64,000 nucleotides of DNA from a bacterium (GTDB lineage Bacteria; Vulcanimicrobiota; Vulcanimicrobiia; Eremiobacterales; Eremiobacteraceae), in NCBI GenBank assembly GCA_902812405.1, contig CADDZI010000005.1:1-64000 (forward strand). Reading direction: 5' to 3'. Under the pieces are notes generated by a model, which did not search any database, had not been told where the DNA came from, and worked only from the letters and a program-made list of their open reading frames with translations. Below, one piece after another: positions 17,677 through 24,905 of the stretch (the first letter of the stretch is position 1; each line of letters starts with the position of its first letter). Position numbers and translations under genes: made by a program.

Positions 17677-19014
17677 GTGCGAGTCTTTACCCTCCTACTT
17701 TTGGCGTGCTGGCTTGCGGGTACCGCAACGCCCGGGAGTGCCGCCGGCGTCGCACCCGGTCAGCCTCCTGCGCCGCAGGTGTCGCTCTCGCTCCACGATG
17801 CCCTGAGCATCGCGTTGGCCAACAATCTGCAATACCAGTCGGCACTGGCCGACGAGCGCATTGCCGAGGCGCGAGTCGTCCAAGCCCATTCCTCCTTGCA
17901 ACCCAGCCTCTCGGCCGGGTACTCCTACGTGCACACGCAGACCGCGGAGTCATTCCTGTTCCCGACTCCCCGCGGTTTCCAAAAGATTGTCGTCTCGGGC
18001 ACCGACATCAACAACGTCAATGCGACCCTGGAGTATGCCATCTACACCGGCGGCGCCAACGTGGCTGCGGTCGGCCAGGCGGCGGCGAGTCTGGCTGCCA
18101 GTCAGGCCAATCTGGCGGCGCTGCGCGCGACGATCATCCGGGATACCACGAGTGCCTACTTTACTCTGCTCCAGGCGCGGCGGGCGGCAGCGGTGGCCGA
18201 CCAGGCGGTTGCCGTCGCCGAGACCAACCTCAAGACCGCCAACGACCTCTACGCTGCGGGAACATCCGCCAAGGTCGACGTTCTGCGCACCGAGGTATCC
18301 TTGGCCAACGCGCGCGTTGCGGCGATTCAGGCGCACAACCAAGCCGCCCTCGCCAACGCGCAACTGGCCAATCTGCTCGACATCAACCTCAACAGCCAGA
18401 TCACGCCGACCGACAGGCTGGAGGCAGAGACGCCCTCGTACACGCTGCAAGAGGTGCTGACGGACGCGGCCACGCGGCCCGAGGTGGCCGCCGCACAGGA
18501 TGCCGTCACGATCGCCGCCGAGGCGGTCAAAGAAGCGCGCGCTGGCCACCTGCCCACGGTAAGTCTGCAGATCCAGGAAGCCTCGTCCAAACCCAATTTC
18601 TTCAACGTACCGCAGCCGCAGCTGACGGAGACTCTGGCCGCCACGTGGCGCATCTTCGATGGCGGTCTCACCCGCGGGAAAGTGCAAGAGGCGCAAGCCC
18701 AGGTGGACAAAGCGACGCTGGCTCTGCACAGCCTGCGCAACGCGGTGGACCTGGAAGCACGCGAGGCCTACCTCAACTACGAGGCCGCCCTGGCACAGGT
18801 GGATGCGGCGCGCAGCGCCCGCCAGGCGGCGCAGGAAAGTTATCGCGTCAACGCCATCCGCTTTAAGGCCGGGGTCGGGACGTCACTCGAGTTGGCCGAC
18901 GCGTTGCTCGCCAACACGCAAGCCCAGGACCAATACATCAGCGCGCTGGCGGACCTGCGGATCAGCCTTGTGGCACTGCAGCGGGCGGCCGGCCTCCTCA
19001 CCGGCACGCCCTAG
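17677..19014 (+). CDS. TolC-like outer membrane efflux protein
   Basis: This outer-membrane factor of the TolC/OEP family forms a trimeric channel for efflux or type I secretion. With GTG 17677 the product has 445 residues and starts with a good signal peptide (FTLLLLACWLAGTATPGSAA). Two OEP repeats follow, each beginning with a conserved helix (SLHDALSIALANNLQYQSA; TLQEVLTDAATRPEVAAAQ), with the internal GYSYVHTQT and LAATWRIFDGG beta segments. No membrane fusion protein or inner-membrane pump is beside it. The gene is the main evidence here that the cell has an outer membrane. An AT-rich stretch at 17605-17640 probably contains its promoter. Confidence 0.9.
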   Translation: MRVFTLLLLACWLAGTATPGSAAGVAPGQPPAPQVSLSLHDALSIALANNLQYQSALADERIAEARVVQAHSSLQPSLSAGYSYVHTQTAESFLFPTPRGFQKIVVSGTDINNVNATLEYAIYTGGANVAAVGQAAASLAASQANLAALRATIIRDTTSAYFTLLQARRAAAVADQAVAVAETNLKTANDLYAAGTSAKVDVLRTEVSLANARVAAIQAHNQAALANAQLANLLDINLNSQITPTDRLEAETPSYTLQEVLTDAATRPEVAAAQDAVTIAAEAVKEARAGHLPTVSLQIQEASSKPNFFNVPQPQLTETLAATWRIFDGGLTRGKVQEAQAQVDKATLALHSLRNAVDLEAREAYLNYEAALAQVDAARSARQAAQESYRVNAIRFKAGVGTSLELADALLANTQAQDQYISALADLRISLVALQRAAGLLTGTP

Positions 19015-19016
19015 GC

Positions 19017-19041
19017 CACAAGGAGGCCGCGCCGGCCTTTA
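19017..19041. terminator. possible shared terminator between tolC-like gene and pnp
   Basis: A short GC-rich stem (GGCC-GCGCC-GGCC) is flanked by AAGG and CCTTT between two convergent stop codons. The stem is short and the T run has only three bases, so termination in either direction is plausible but weakly supported. Confidence 0.35.
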
Positions 19042-21159
19042 GGTCTTGGCTTCCTCCAGAACGCCCTTGCGGGTCAGGTTGATGCGTCCTTGACTGTCGA
19101 TCTCGGTGACGCGCACGATCACCTCGTCGCCGACTTTCACCTCATCCTCGACCCGGTTGACGCGGTGTCCGGCCAACTGCGAGATGTGCACCAGCCCTTC
19201 CTTACCCGGTAAGATCTGGACGAAGGCCCCGAAGTTCATGATGCGCTTCACGACCCCGGTGTACACTTCCCCGACCTCGACGTCGCGCGCGATGTCCTCG
19301 ACCATGCGCTTGGCTTTCTCACCGGATTCGGCATCCGGCGACGAAATGAAGACCCGCCCGTCGTTTTCGATGTCGACCTTGGCGCCGGTTTCGGCAACGA
19401 TCTTGTTGATGACCTTGCCGCCTGGCCCGATGATGTCTTTGATCTTGTCGGGGTGAATCTCGAGAACGAACATGCGCGGCGCGTACTTGGAAAGTCCGCG
19501 TCGCGGCCCTGGGATGGCCGCCTTGAGTTTGTCGATGATGAACAGGCGTCCGCGGCGGGCCTGTTCCATCGCCCGGTGCATCGTCTCGAGTGAAATGCCG
19601 CGAACCTTAATGTCCATCTGGACGGCCGTGATGCCGTCCACCGTGCCCGCGACCTTGAAGTCCATTTCGCCGAGCGCGTCTTCCAAGCCCTGGATGTCGG
19701 TCAGGATGCCGGCGCGGCCGTCTTTAAGGATGAGTCCCATGGCCACGCCGCCGACATGCTTCTTGATCGGCACGCCAGCGTCCATGAGGGCCAACGTCGA
19801 GGCGCAGACCGATCCCATCGAGGACGATCCGTTGCTCTCGAACGTCTCCGAGACAAGCCGCAGGGTGTAGGGGAAGGCATCCGGCGGCGGGAGCATCGGG
19901 AGAAGCGCCCGCTCCACCAAATTGCCGTGGCCGATCTCGCGCCGGCCGGGGCCGCGCATGGGGCGCGTCTCGCCGACGGAGTACGGCGGGAAATTGTAGT
20001 GGTGCATGAAGCGCTTGAAGGTCTGCGGTCCGAGACCGTCGATGCGCTGCTCATCGGAGAGCGAACCCAGCGTGGCGGCGGTGAAGATCTGCGTCTCGCC
20101 CCGCGTGAAGAGCCCCGAACCGTGGGTGCGGGGCACGACCGTGACGCGAGCCGAGATCGGGCGAATCTCGTCCAGCGCCCGGCCGTCCGGACGCAGGCCC
20201 TCGTCCACGACCATCGTGCGCAATTCGTCTTCCTGACGGGCCTTGAGGCACTTCTCGAAGTCGTGGTTGCGGGGATCTTCCAGTAGCGGGCGCACCTCGG
20301 CCTCAAGCCGATAACCGGCCACGCGCTGCAGGGCTTCCTGGCGGTTCAGCCGATCGAAGGCGGCTTGGCGCTCCTGCTTGGCTGTGATGCGCATGGCGCG
20401 CGCGATGTCCGCACCGAAAGCATCATTGACGAAACTCTGCATCGCCGGAGGGGGCAGGAACGTGGGGAAGGTGCGCTTGGGTTTGCCGGCTCGGGAGGCG
20501 AGGACCTCAATCTGGCCTATGATGCGCTTGATCTGTTCGTGACCAAAGGCGACCGCATCCAAAAATTGCTCTTCGGACACTTCCTTGCAGCCGCCCTCGA
20601 CCATCATGACGGCGTCTTGCGTACCGGCCATGATGATGTCGAGCGGGCTGGTTTCGAGCTGACTCTTGGTGGGGTTGGCGACGAACCGTCCGTCCACCAG
20701 GCCGACGCGCACACCGGCCACCGGATGGTCGAAGGGGATGTCGGACACCGCCAGTGCCGCACCCGCCCCGCTGAGCGCAACGACATCAGGATCGACCTCA
20801 GGGTCGCAGGAGAGGACCGTTGCGATAATCTGGATGTCGTTGCGGAATCCTTCGGGGAAAAGCGGACGGATCGGCCGGTCGATGAGTCGCGCAGTCAGCG
20901 TGGCCTTTTCCGAGGGTCGGCCTTCGCGTTTAATGAAGCCGCCGGGGATCTTGCCGGCGGCATACATGCGCTCTTCGTAATCAACGGTGAGGGGAAAGAA
21001 ATCGATCCCCTCGCGGGGATTGGCACTTGCGGTGACGGCGATGAGGACGCAGGTATCACCGTGACGTGCAAAAACGGCGCCGTTGGCTTGACGGGCTAGC
21101 TCCCCTGTTTCCAGCGTGAGCTGCCGCCCGCCCAGCTCCAGGCTGACGGACTCTGGCAA
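19039..21159 (-). CDS. pnp: polyribonucleotide nucleotidyltransferase (PNPase)
   Basis: This 3'-5' phosphorolytic exoribonuclease is a core part of mRNA decay. The 706-residue protein has two RNase PH-like domains (about 1-230 and 310-545), a helical linker, a KH domain (near 555-615, IIGPGGKVINKI) and an S1 domain (about 620-695). The catalytic acidic stretch TDIQGLEDALGEMDFKVAG is intact. It starts at TTG 21159, eight bases after AAGGAGGAA, a strong ribosome site that settles the start. It lies downstream of rpsO on the same strand, as in many bacteria, but 454 bases holding five REP-like elements separate them. Confidence 0.97.
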   Translation of the reverse strand: MPESVSLELGGRQLTLETGELARQANGAVFARHGDTCVLIAVTASANPREGIDFFPLTVDYEERMYAAGKIPGGFIKREGRPSEKATLTARLIDRPIRPLFPEGFRNDIQIIATVLSCDPEVDPDVVALSGAGAALAVSDIPFDHPVAGVRVGLVDGRFVANPTKSQLETSPLDIIMAGTQDAVMMVEGGCKEVSEEQFLDAVAFGHEQIKRIIGQIEVLASRAGKPKRTFPTFLPPPAMQSFVNDAFGADIARAMRITAKQERQAAFDRLNRQEALQRVAGYRLEAEVRPLLEDPRNHDFEKCLKARQEDELRTMVVDEGLRPDGRALDEIRPISARVTVVPRTHGSGLFTRGETQIFTAATLGSLSDEQRIDGLGPQTFKRFMHHYNFPPYSVGETRPMRGPGRREIGHGNLVERALLPMLPPPDAFPYTLRLVSETFESNGSSSMGSVCASTLALMDAGVPIKKHVGGVAMGLILKDGRAGILTDIQGLEDALGEMDFKVAGTVDGITAVQMDIKVRGISLETMHRAMEQARRGRLFIIDKLKAAIPGPRRGLSKYAPRMFVLEIHPDKIKDIIGPGGKVINKIVAETGAKVDIENDGRVFISSPDAESGEKAKRMVEDIARDVEVGEVYTGVVKRIMNFGAFVQILPGKEGLVHISQLAGHRVNRVEDEVKVGDEVIVRVTEIDSQGRINLTRKGVLEEAKT

Positions 21160-21304
21160 AAGGGGTTCCTCCTTAACTTCTCTTCCTTAATACGTATTGA
21201 CAAGGGGGACTTCTGGCGAAAGCCTCATCGGGCCTTTATCGTCCTGCCCGGCCGAGGGCCGTCTTGGGGGGATGGTACCGGGAATGTAGCACGCCTGGGC
21301 TCGG

Positions 21305-21603
21305 GTAGCGGTCGCGCTTGCGCGGCCGAGAGAACCTACGCCCGGCGCAACCAGGCGTCTCAGGGGTGGGTAGCGGTCGCGCTTGCGCGACCGAGAGAAC
21401 GTTGCACCAAGAGACCTTTCCCAGGGCGTGACGCCGGTGGCGCGTCCGAGACGTGCGACGTTCGGTCGGCCGAGGCAAGCGCGGCCGCTACGGGCCAGGG
21501 TTCTGTAGCGGCCGGCTTTAGCCGGGCGGTGGAGCCTATCGCCTTGGCAACCGTGCGCTCCAACACGTCACGTTCGGTCGGCCGCGGCAAGCGCGCCGGA
21601 TAC
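21305..21603. repeat. cluster of five REP-like palindromic elements between rpsO and pnp
   Basis: The stretch 21160-21613 has no gene. It contains imperfect palindromes with a GTAG head: 21305-21328 (+), 21370-21394 (+), 21463-21491 (reverse, ending CTAC), 21505-21529 (+, a variant with core GGCCGGCTTTAGCC) and 21573-21603 (reverse, degenerate). The usual core is GCGGTCGCGCTTGCGCGACC. GTAG or GGAG heads beside a stem are the hallmark of REPs moved by RAYT (TnpA-REP) transposases. The hairpins may also stabilise or end the rpsO transcript. The pnp ribosome site and leader lie at about 21160-21200. Confidence 0.75.
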
Positions 21604-21613
21604 GAAGGGCTGC

Positions 21614-21883
21614 TTAGTGACGCAAGCCGAGCTGCTCGAGGATACGCCGGTAGCGCTCGAGATCGGTGCGTTCCAGGTACTTCAGCAAGCGCCGCCGCTT
21701 GCCGACCTTGATGAGCAATCCGCGCCGGCCGGCGTGATCCTTCTTATGCGTTTGCAGGTGCTGGGTGAGGTCGTTGATGGACTCGGTTAAGAGAGCAATT
21801 TGCACTTCCGGCGACCCGGTATCGTGCTCGTTGCGCCGGAAGCTCCCGATAACCGACGACTTGTGTTCCTTGGAAAGCGCCAC
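21614..21883 (-). CDS. rpsO: 30S ribosomal protein S15
   Basis: S15 binds 16S rRNA early in assembly of the small subunit platform. I choose GTG 21883 because the product then starts [15 protein letters not shown] and has exactly 89 residues, the family length; the GGAGG lies 12 bases upstream. A longer start at ATG 21895 would sit directly on the ribosome site. The conserved segments [27 protein letters not shown] and RRRLLKYL are present. In many species S15 represses its own translation; I see no confirmed structure for that here. Confidence 0.97.
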   Translation of the reverse strand: MALSKEHKSSVIGSFRRNEHDTGSPEVQIALLTESINDLTQHLQTHKKDHAGRRGLLIKVGKRRRLLKYLERTDLERYRRILEQLGLRH

Positions 21884-21989
21884 GGGCTGTCTCATCCTCC
21901 GTTGTTCGCGGCCGGCCGCGTCGTGCAACGCGATCCGCCGTAGAGCGTCACGAGGGTAAGAATATCACAGTGTCTCGTGAGGCGTCAAA

Positions 21990-22874
21990 TCACGGCGGCC
22001 AGTGGGACCCATCGTCGTAGGTGACGGCTGTGACGGATATCGCCACAGCGGCTACTGCACGGGCCTGCGCTGCCGATACGAGGCCGGGATGGGTCCAGCA
22101 GGAAGACGGCGCGCCGGCGTCGGCAGCCCCCTGATATGCCGCCCAATCTGCGGGCGCGGTGATGAGGCCACCGGGTGCGAGGGTCAAGCTTGCAATATCC
22201 GATCCGGCCGCCAGCACACCGCTGGTCGCGCTCAGCACGCGATATGTGAATGTCACGGCCGCGATAGCCTTTGAAGCCGCGTTGACGTAGGAAATGCAGT
22301 GGATCTCCTCACCACCGCTCCCGATGCGGATGGCCGCAAAGCCTCCTGTGATCCTAATGCCCGATTCTGAATCGGCCGGCGATGCGCTCTCGAATTTGGG
22401 AAACAGCATGTTTGTGACGGTAGCGCTGCCCACGCCAGGCACCGCGGCTGGGCCGGTCTGACCAGCGCCTGCTAACGCGCTCGCCGCGGGCGCCCGCGAA
22501 GCGTTTGCGGAACACCGCTTGGACTCGATCAAGACAATGCAGGGGCCGATGTCAGCGTCATCGAGTCCGCGGGCGTAGAGCGCGGTTCGCTTGCCGCCGC
22601 TCAGCCACGCGAGAATGGCGGCCCGATCCGGCGGCGGCAGATTCAACGTGTCGACCTCCGCCTGATCGAGAGCGGAGAGGATCATGTCGGGCGGTGCGGG
22701 ATTTGGATAGCTTGCCCACGAGACGAGGGCAAGGGTGGAAGCCTCGTTGAGTTGCTTGATCTCGGCCAGTACCTTGGGCAATGTCGGTGTGGGCGGGGCT
22801 GCCGCGATGAGGCCGAGATAGCCGGCAGCCGCCAGCGTACACACGGAAAAGACTTGTCGGGCGCCGTTGCTCAT
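21990..22874 (-). CDS. secreted protein of unknown function
   Basis: This gene is not recognised. From ATG 22874 it encodes 294 residues. An N-terminal signal-like helix (FSVCTLAAAGYLGLIAAA) is followed by a predicted helical part and an Ala/Gly-rich linker (about 125-150). The C-terminal half is beta-rich, with FPKFESASPADSESGI and IHCISYVNAASKAIAAVTFTYRVL, which looks like an immunoglobulin-like or jelly-roll exported domain. Two or more Cys could form disulphides. It follows the LysM SOS gene on the same strand but is separated from it by a terminator, so it has its own promoter. A perfect palindrome GAACATGTTC lies 46 bases before its start. Confidence 0.6.
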   Translation of the reverse strand: MSNGARQVFSVCTLAAAGYLGLIAAAPPTPTLPKVLAEIKQLNEASTLALVSWASYPNPAPPDMILSALDQAEVDTLNLPPPDRAAILAWLSGGKRTALYARGLDDADIGPCIVLIESKRCSANASRAPAASALAGAGQTGPAAVPGVGSATVTNMLFPKFESASPADSESGIRITGGFAAIRIGSGGEEIHCISYVNAASKAIAAVTFTYRVLSATSGVLAAGSDIASLTLAPGGLITAPADWAAYQGAADAGAPSSCWTHPGLVSAAQARAVAAVAISVTAVTYDDGSHWPP

Positions 22875-22940
22875 ACTGACCCGCCCCTTGCCCGGTAGAA
22901 ATGAGAGAGACCTATTAGGGAACATGTTCGAGCGTCGGCG

Positions 22941-22976
22941 ATAAGAAAACAGCTGTACCATCTTTCGGTACAGCCG
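22941..22976 (-). terminator. rho-independent terminator of the LysM/yneA-like gene
   Basis: Read on the minus strand there is a perfect 8-base-pair stem (GCTGTACC/GGTACAGC, 22952-22974) with a seven-base loop, followed at once by TGTTTTCTT. It lies 26 bases after the stop of the gene at 23002-23301 and separates it from the secreted-protein gene. Confidence 0.8.
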
Positions 22977-23001
22977 CCTATCGTATCAAAACCAGACCGA
23001 T

Positions 23002-23301
23002 TTAGAGGTCGTGAGGAAGTAGGAGAACCTGTCCCGGGCGCAGCGACATCTTGGGAGCAAGATGGTTGATGCTTGCCACGCGGTAGGCAGCTTCGCCTAG
23101 GTCGTCCGAGGGAGATGCCCTGCGCTCGACAATGCTCCATACGGTGTCACCAGGCTGCACGACAACGCGTTCGTAGCGCTGCGGCGTGGAGGTGAAAACC
23201 TTTGCCCCCCACAGTGCCGGGATCGAGAAGATAAGGGCAAGGGAGAACACCTGTATGACGGGAATCAGGCTGAAACCGGTTTTTGCACCGCTGCGGTACA
23301 C
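23002..23301 (-). CDS. LysM single-pass membrane protein, YneA-like SOS division inhibitor
   Basis: This 99-residue protein has a short cytoplasmic N-terminus, one membrane helix (about 11-33) and a C-terminal LysM domain (about 45-97, with VVVQPGDTVWSIVERR and MSLRPGQVLLLP). Size, topology and domain match Bacillus YneA and its relatives. Those are made from a gene divergent from lexA, are repressed by LexA, and delay septation during DNA damage. Here too the gene diverges from lexA, and a LexA-type box sits at its predicted transcription start. GTG 23301 is set by AGGAGGTG five bases upstream. The division-inhibitor role is inferred from architecture and context. Confidence 0.8.
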   Translation of the reverse strand: MYRSGAKTGFSLIPVIQVFSLALIFSIPALWGAKVFTSTPQRYERVVVQPGDTVWSIVERRASPSDDLGEAAYRVASINHLAPKMSLRPGQVLLLPHDL

Positions 23302-23323
23302 GTGACCACCTCCTGCAGCGCAT

Positions 23324-23337
23324 CGAACATATGTTTG
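23324..23337. promoter_or_regulatory. LexA (SOS) box at the LysM gene
   Basis: The 14-mer CGAACATATGTTTG fits the Bacillus/Actinobacteria-type LexA operator CGAAC-N4-GTTYG. It lies about ten bases downstream of the -10 of the minus-strand promoter, over the predicted transcription start, so a bound repressor would block transcription of the LysM gene. Confidence 0.85.
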
Positions 23338-23346
23338 GTTGACTAG

Positions 23347-23375
23347 ATTCTATCCCCCCAGGGGTGGGATGTCAA
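23347..23375 (-). promoter_or_regulatory. promoter of the LysM/yneA-like gene
   Basis: On the minus strand there is TTGACA (23375-23370), a 17-base spacer and TAGAAT (23352-23347). This is nearly a perfect sigma-70/sigma-A promoter. Transcription would start around 23340, inside the nearer LexA box. Confidence 0.8.
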
Positions 23376-23382
23376 GGACTTT

Positions 23383-23396
23383 CGAACAAGTGTTTG
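23383..23396. promoter_or_regulatory. LexA (SOS) box at lexA
   Basis: The 14-mer CGAACAAGTGTTTG again fits CGAAC-N4-GTTYG. It overlaps the -35 of the lexA promoter and lies eight bases upstream of the -35 of the opposite promoter. This predicts autoregulation of lexA and joint control of both genes. Confidence 0.85.
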
Positions 23397-23422
23397 CATT
23401 CGGGACGTGCCTGTGCTAGGAT
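23394..23422 (+). promoter_or_regulatory. lexA: lexA promoter
   Basis: TTGCAT (23394-23399), a 17-base spacer and TAGGAT (23417-23422) point toward lexA. The -35 hexamer overlaps the end of the second LexA box. The transcript would have a leader of about 70 bases before the ATG at 23503. Confidence 0.7.
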
Positions 23423-23502
23423 AGCGGGGCACGCTGGTTTTTGCCAGGCCGGTGGGCGGCAGCTTCCCTTTTCGGCCTTGGAGGGAGCGGGAGAAGAGCT
23501 TT

Positions 23503-24120
23503 ATGGGACACGGTGAGGAGAAGCTGTCGGCCAGGCAGCGCGCCATCCTAGACGTTATTCGGGAGTTTAGTCGGGAGCACGGGTACCCGCCGTCGGTCCG
23601 GGAGATCGGGGAGCGGGTCGGACTGTCGTCAAGCTCGACCGTGCAGTGCCACCTGCGTTCGCTTGAACGGCTGGGGTACATACGCCGCGACCCCACCAAG
23701 CCGCGGGCCCTGGCCACGGGTACCTCCGCAGCCTCCCGGGACGTCGTCGCCTTACCGATCGTCGGCCGCGTTGCGGCTGGCATGCCGATCACGGCAGAGC
23801 AAAATATCGAAGAAGAATTCGTCTTGCCGGCCAGTCTCGTTAAGAGGTCCGACTCCTTCATCCTACGCGTCAAGGGCGATTCCATGGTGGATGCCGCAAT
23901 CTTGGACGGCGACCTCATTGTGGTGACCCCGCAAAACGTCGCCAACAACGGCGAGATCGTCGTCGCACAGACCGACAACGACAGCGAGGCAACGGTCAAA
24001 CGGTTCTACAAAGAAAAGGACCGCATTCGGCTCCAGCCCGAGAACAAGTTCATGGAGCCGATCTACGTTGACCGCGCCACAATCGTCGGCAAGGTGTCGG
24101 CCGTCATCCGCAAGCTCTAG
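23503..24120 (+). CDS. lexA: SOS repressor LexA
   Basis: LexA represses the SOS regulon and cleaves itself when RecA is activated. From ATG 23503 (ribosome site GGAGGGAGCGGGAGAAG region) it has 205 residues. A winged-helix domain (about 6-72, with SVREIGERVGLSSSSTVQ) is followed by the S24 protease domain. The cleavage site is Ala92-Gly93 in VAAGMP, with catalytic Ser127 (KGDSMVD) and Lys166 (ATVKRFY). All key residues are present, so it should be active. The binding boxes in its promoter are of the Gram-positive CGAAC-N4-GTTYG type. Confidence 0.97.
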   Translation: MGHGEEKLSARQRAILDVIREFSREHGYPPSVREIGERVGLSSSSTVQCHLRSLERLGYIRRDPTKPRALATGTSAASRDVVALPIVGRVAAGMPITAEQNIEEEFVLPASLVKRSDSFILRVKGDSMVDAAILDGDLIVVTPQNVANNGEIVVAQTDNDSEATVKRFYKEKDRIRLQPENKFMEPIYVDRATIVGKVSAVIRKL

Positions 24121-24143
24121 GTGCGCCGCGCCGAGCGGCACCG

Positions 24144-24893
24144 ATGAGACCCCGCATCGCCCTCACCGCCAACCCCGAAAACACGACGGGCTATCCGCGC
24201 TATCGTAAGGCCATCGAGGATGCCGGCGGCGAGCCCGTCCTCGTTCGCCCCGCGTCCGACGGGCACGATCTTGCCCAATGCGTGGCGGCGGTCGCGAGCG
24301 CCCATGGCGTTCTGTTGCCGGGGGGAGTTGACGTCGACCCAGCCGAGTACGGCGGCACGCCCCACCCGACAGTCTCGCCCGGCCCGGCGGCCTATGATGC
24401 GTTCGAGCTCAGCGTCGCGCGCATGGCCCTGGCGTCGGCGCTGCCCACGCTTGCCATCTGCCGCGGGATGCAGGTCATCAATGTTGCCTTGGGCGGAACG
24501 CTGTATCAGGATATTGAGGACTGCTACGAGCGGCCCCGGGGTTTTGTGTTGCAACATCATCAGCAGCCTCCTCACCCACGCGGGGAGGCGACGCATGACG
24601 TCGATGTCCTCGACGGAAGCATCTTGACCCGCCTCTTTGGCGTGCGGAGGGTGATGACGAACTCGCTCCACCATCAGGCGCTGCGCAGAATCGCGTACCC
24701 GCTGGTTGCCATCGGGTGGGCACGCGACGGTATCGTCGAGGCGGTCGAAGCCCGCGAGAGTCACCCGTTCTTCGTCGGTGTCCAGTGGCATCCCGAGGAG
24801 ATGGTCGGTCACGACGAGCCCAGCCGCGTTCTGTTCCGGGCGTTTGTCGAAGAGGCTCGGCGCCGCGCGCTGCGGGTTGCGTCGGTCCTTTAA
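24144..24893 (+). CDS. gamma-glutamyl-gamma-aminobutyrate hydrolase family (PuuD-like class I GATase)
   Basis: This 249-residue protein has the Peptidase_C26/class I glutamine amidotransferase fold. The nucleophile Cys is in ICRGMQVINVALGG, and the His-Glu of the triad is in GVQWHPEEM. The conserved LLPGGVDVDPAEYG segment before it is characteristic of PuuD-like enzymes, which hydrolyse gamma-glutamyl-GABA in putrescine breakdown. It is 23 bases after lexA and 12 bases before a PTS membrane gene. No other puu genes are adjacent, so the true substrate is unknown. Confidence 0.88.
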   Translation: MRPRIALTANPENTTGYPRYRKAIEDAGGEPVLVRPASDGHDLAQCVAAVASAHGVLLPGGVDVDPAEYGGTPHPTVSPGPAAYDAFELSVARMALASALPTLAICRGMQVINVALGGTLYQDIEDCYERPRGFVLQHHQQPPHPRGEATHDVDVLDGSILTRLFGVRRVMTNSLHHQALRRIAYPLVAIGWARDGIVEAVEARESHPFFVGVQWHPEEMVGHDEPSRVLFRAFVEEARRRALRVASVL

Positions 24894-24905
24894 CGGACGC
24901 AGGAT

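Noticed and set aside
22920-22929. GAACATGTTC as a third canonical LexA box
   Set aside because: The half-sites are separated by two bases rather than four, so it does not fit the consensus of the two boxes at lexA. It is kept only as a weak observation.
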